DNA of 64,000 bases from Cheilinus undulatus (lineage: Eukaryota; Chordata; Actinopteri; Labriformes; Labridae): assembly GCF_018320785.1 (NCBI RefSeq), contig NC_054886.1, positions 3,781,207-3,845,206 of the forward strand, read 5' to 3'. A program made the translations under genes and the position numbers. The number at the start of each line of letters is the position of its first letter. Within the stretch, counting starts at the first letter, position 1. Shown here piece by piece: positions 60,672-64,000 of the stretch. The notes under the pieces were generated by a model. The model was given only the letters and a program-made list of their open reading frames with translations. It was not told where the DNA came from and made no database searches.

Positions 60672-62419
60672 TAAATTCACATTTTAACATTCTTTTTAAA
60701 ATTATGTATATAAATGCCATATTATGGTTTTACCCTTAATCATTTTAAATTAGAAATTAATATTCATATTTTAACCACAATTTTAATTTATTATTTTTCT
60801 CTATGCATATTATTTTTAAAATTTTTTAAATGTTATACCAATTCCTAAAAACTCTGAAACCATTTTTTTTTGTCACTGACTTTATTCTACTCTCTAAGAC
60901 TCGACTAAAACTAGATAGAAAAAAAGATTTTTAATGATTGAAAACTCTGATGAAAAAGTAAGCTTAGTTTTCAATAAAAAGACTAAAACAGGACTAGAAT
61001 ATCCAAATCAATGATATTTCTTAACTGTGTAAATTAAGTATGTCTATAAATCTATTTAAATCAGTTACAGTATCTGTAGTGCAGTCATTTGAGAGTTTTA
61101 CTGTCATATAAATTTTACATTTTGTCTGATTTCATTCGTTCAAAGAAATTAAATAACATGAGTTAAGTAAAGACTAAAATGTAAGGACTGCTTACACTAA
61201 AACTAGACTAAAATGAAAAGGCTTAAGAAAGAATAAAACATGACTAAAAAATTAAAAAATCTCATCTTAAGACCAAAACTAAGACTGAGATTAAAACAGC
61301 GGCTTAAATTAAACACTGCTTTTGTGAAACTGCAAGTGAAAACATCTACAAAAGGAGCTCTGCAAACAAAGTTTGACTGACTGGTGATTTTTTTTATAAG
61401 AGCTAGTTACTCCTAAAATAAATAGTTGTAAGTTTGATCTATTTATCAAAGATTTTTTTTTTCTTTTTTTAGATAGGATGGTAAAAAGAGAAGGGAATCG
61501 GTTTAGATTAAATTTTGAGGATTAATGTCTTAAAGGAGGTTAGTCCTCTGTACATGGGGCACAACATAACTAATTTATCCTTCAGCACATTTTTTTTGTT
61601 TTAAATATATGAAAATAACATAACATTGTTTTTGTGTGTTATCATTTTTATTTAGAGCTGCAGACCCCGTCCAGTGACCAGATCTTCACTGCTGACAGTC
61701 AGGTAGGTCCAGGATTCTCCAGATTTATTAGACTGGTACAAAGACACACTGCAGGTCAGGGCTGGGCGATACCGAAGATCACACCTGATCTTTGTTTCAG
61801 CTGAATGGTGACACTGGATAATTATTTGATTTATTTATTCTGCAAAAAATAAATAAATAAATAAAAACAAAAATAAGATAAAAAAAAAAAAAAATAAAAC
61901 AAACAAAGTCTGTTCTTAGTCAGACTCACATGAGTTAAATGCTTGATATCACCAATAGTTTTATCAACAGCCAGCTGCACAATGTCAACACAAAAATATG
62001 AATATGAATAAATTAACTGTTTTTGAAAAATTAAGAAATAAAATAAAAACATTGCTCCTTATCTAAAATGTAAAATAAATGATTTTTTTTTTAAGATATG
62101 ATCCCCAGTTAAACTAATCATTTGATCTTTTTACTGAGCATCAATGATACAAACCTGATATTTACTTTGAAAATACATCCATACATCTGAAAATCTCCAC
62201 ACATTGCCCAGCCCTACCACATTTTAAATAAATGTATCATCTGATAATCTTGATCCAGCTTTCTTCTGTTTATTCTTTGTTCTTTCTAATCTACAGACTC
62301 CAGATTTGGACTCTCTGCAGTACGTAGCTCTGGACTTTAAGAGGGTCCAAAACAAGAGCAGGAGACAGAGGAGCACCGAGGAGGAGACCATCTACTCTGC
62401 AGTGAGACCGTCAACGTAA
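58731..62419 (+). CDS. Novel immune-type receptor, inhibitory type (V, I, TM, ITIM plus ITSM tail)
   Basis: Exons: 58731-58773 leader, 58868-59191 V, 59266-59616 I, 60214-60339 membrane, 61656-61702 and 62297-62419. All have GT/AG borders and matching phases (1,1,1,1,0), total 337 residues. The leader MITLSVLCVLLYTA is a signal peptide. The V domain has NVTLPCF, LSWYKQ and SDSAMYYCG. The I domain has SVTLQCSV, CDGDHSVYWFK, extra cysteines (SSQCGQNP, RCVYSL), DAGTYYCAVAHCG and the J-like FGTGTRLDV. One span follows (LILMYCVAAALLVSIIFNVV). The tail ends with LQYVAL, a canonical ITIM, and TIYSAV, an ITSM (TxYxxV). This suits recruitment of SH2 phosphatases or SAP-type adaptors, a known role of such motifs. 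V and I have separate exons, unlike the gene at 9364-11190. An extra 30 bp exon at 60473-60502 is possible. Confidence 0.9.
59630..61310. repeat. TTTAGT-rich and ACTAAA-rich arms flanking the NITR membrane exon
   Basis: 59630-60140 is full of TTTTAGTTTTAG / TAGTTTTTAT words and ends AATTAATTAATTAATT. 60870-61310 is full of the complementary ACTAAAAC words. The two arms are in inverted relation around 60214-60339. They are probably pieces of one fish repeat family. A (TTA)n tract lies at 60628-60671. Confidence 0.55.
60473..60502 (+). other. Possible 30 bp cassette exon of the plus-strand NITR
   Basis: Between TTCTCTCTTAG and A|GTGATG lie 30 bases in phase 1-1 encoding VPLKRSKTF-type residues just inside the membrane. 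Inclusion keeps the frame and adds ten basic, hydrophilic residues. The acceptor is good and the donor only fair. Transcript data are lacking. Confidence 0.35.
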
Positions 62420-62439
62420 AACCACTTTTTACTCATTTA

Positions 62440-62994
62440 CAGTGCTTCAAAAATGTATTAGACCACCTGTCATATTTGTCTCAGAGACCATCCAGCATCA
62501 TGGAGTGCTTTAATGCAAACTCTTTAATTTTCAGTCAGCTCTCCATGTTTTACCATTTTGAACAGGAATGAGGAATTTCAAACTGAATTCACCTTTTTAA
62601 ACCCAAATTTGAGCCAGCTCACTGGGTTTCTCTGAGAAGTCAGAAATTAATCAAGCAAAACATTCAACCACTAAAACGAAGTCTTCTCTTCAGGAATGCA
62701 AGTAAATAATTATAATTTGACATATTATTCAAGAAATATTAATGTGCTTTACTATTTTTTCAGTTTTTTTGTAAATCAGTAAATTTGAAAATTTACAGAT
62801 AACAATAATAATTCTATTTTAGCATTAAAAATATCATTTGGGTTAAAGAGCTTCTACATGTTGGTGTGTTAACCATTGCAGAAACATAAAAAATGATTTT
62901 GGTTTTTACCCATTTTTACCAATGCTGTTAATTTAGGGCAGCTGTGGCATAAACCTTACTTTGGGTGGTGGTCTAATAAAATTGTTAAGCACTG
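62440..62994 (-). mobile_element. Tc1/mariner-derived MITE, second copy, inverted
   Basis: Flanked by TA on both sides, with ends CAGTGCTTCAAAAATGTATT and TAATAAAATTGTTAAGCACTG, 555 bp. On the minus strand it carries the same transposase N-terminal scrap as 17902-18435 (MVKHGELTEN) but with a stop at the next codon. It begins 20 bp after the NITR stop codon, so it lies in the probable 3' untranslated region. Confidence 0.8.
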
Positions 62995-62996
62995 TA

Positions 62997-63515
62997 GTAC
63001 AAGCAACAATTTATAGTTATTACCCTGCTGCTGCTTTGTTTTTACAGCTTTTTACTGCTGAATCTTTAGTACTAGTTCCTGTTATAAGTTTTTCTATTTC
63101 CTATCCCACATGTACTTCTCTGCTGTTTTTAAAGCTTATGGCTAGAATCAAATAAGCTAAAATGCATTTTTATGATTTAATATGAATAAGTAATTTCTCC
63201 TCTTAACCAAATTTTTTGAAGGCATTGTTACACTCAGAGTGTAAGTAGCCAAAAATGGCACCATGCATGGCTAACATTAAAATGGTATACGTCTGTATTT
63301 TATTCCAAGTTCTTCTGCATAATTTTCGGGTCAAGATAAGACCTGATCATAAATCAAATCTTAGTAAATTTTAAAAAAAATGTAACCCTTTCAATGCCAG
63401 TTTAAATGCAATAATAACATTACTACTACTACTAATAATAATAATAATTACGATAATAATAATAATAATAATAATAATATAGTAATAATAATAATTGTTG
63501 TATTATTATCATTAT

Positions 63516-63553
<38 letters not shown>

Positions 63554-64000
63554 GACTTTAGAATTTATTTCAGACTTGGGAAACCAGCTAATGTGACATT
63601 TTGCAGCGCTTATTTCTATTTAAATGTATTTTTAAACTGACCCTTCAAACTTTCCTCTATTCTTTGCTACATGCAGTTCAGGTCCTGGTCTGTAGGGGGC
63701 AATAGTTCACCTACAGTAGCTGTAGCACAAGTGCCTCTTCTTCATATTTACAAATATAATCAGCATATTTTTCTGACTGTATATTTTTAGAAATCAAAAC
63801 TGTTTCAGCAGACCACTGCAGTAGCAACGACTGCACACATGAGATATTTATAGTGAAGTCAACACAGATCAACACCACAGAGGTTCACTCAAGCATTTCA
63901 AGTGTGCTCTTTTGTTTTCCAACCACATAGTGATGTGTGCAGAGACACTACTGTGGTCACCACATATATAACTGTCACGTCTAACCTAGTTCAGAGCCCT
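62997..64000. other. Right flank: AAT microsatellite, otherwise no gene recognised
   Basis: 63418-63553 is a mixed (ACT)/(AAT)/(TTA)n tract whose two halves are complementary. The rest, to the window end, contains no recognisable coding or RNA gene. Confidence 0.6.

Overview
The window looks like nuclear DNA of a ray-finned (teleost) fish. It carries spliced immunoglobulin-superfamily genes of the novel immune-type receptor (NITR) type, known from teleosts, and one spliced very-large interferon-inducible GTPase (GVIN/VLIG) gene. These sit in a dense field of teleost-style repeats: L2/CR1, L1-Tx1 and RTE-like LINEs, a chromodomain Ty3/gypsy element, Tc1/mariner, hAT and pogo relics, fold-back elements, and long ATT/TA/CT microsatellites. 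Nothing prokaryotic is present. A percomorph host is a weak inference from general resemblance. All family calls come from motifs read by eye; no database was searched.

Layout. 1-404 (-): 5' half of a NITR gene cut by the window edge, with a damaged leader exon. 0.7-7.4 kb: repeats, with an L2-like LINE (1.87-3.29 kb) and an L1-Tx1-like LINE (4.1-6.7 kb), both dead. 7458-8402 (-): NITR pseudogene whose V exon is frameshifted and lacks the I domain. 9364-11190 (-): an apparently intact NITR of five coding exons. 12.4-14.5 kb: possible solo LTR. 14917-15016: 100-base assembly gap. 15.2-16.1 kb (+): exons of a decayed Ulp1-like protease plus PHD finger. 17.8-28.6 kb: nested transposons, including a gypsy element lacking its middle. 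28.6-32.8 kb: an RTE-like LINE inside an older element. 33.2-33.7 kb: pogo relic. 34694-44699 (-): GVIN-type GTPase. 45-58 kb: microsatellites, LINE and Tc1 fragments, and a repeated 0.5 kb block. 58731-62419 (+): a second intact NITR with six coding exons and a tail carrying ITIM and ITSM motifs. 62.4-64 kb: a MITE and an AAT tract.

How it fits together. NITRs are surface receptors with one or two Ig domains, thought to recognise target cells and often to signal inhibition through cytoplasmic tyrosine motifs. Both intact copies here have a signal peptide, a V domain, an I domain ending in a J-like FG-x-GT motif, one membrane span and an ITIM-type tail. The degenerate copies show birth-and-death evolution. 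The GVIN gene is a separate cell-autonomous defence GTPase between them. The most instructive features are exon-level changes: loss of the V/I intron in one NITR, deletion of an I domain in another, and a GVIN C-terminus and candidate poly(A) signal taken from a transposable repeat.
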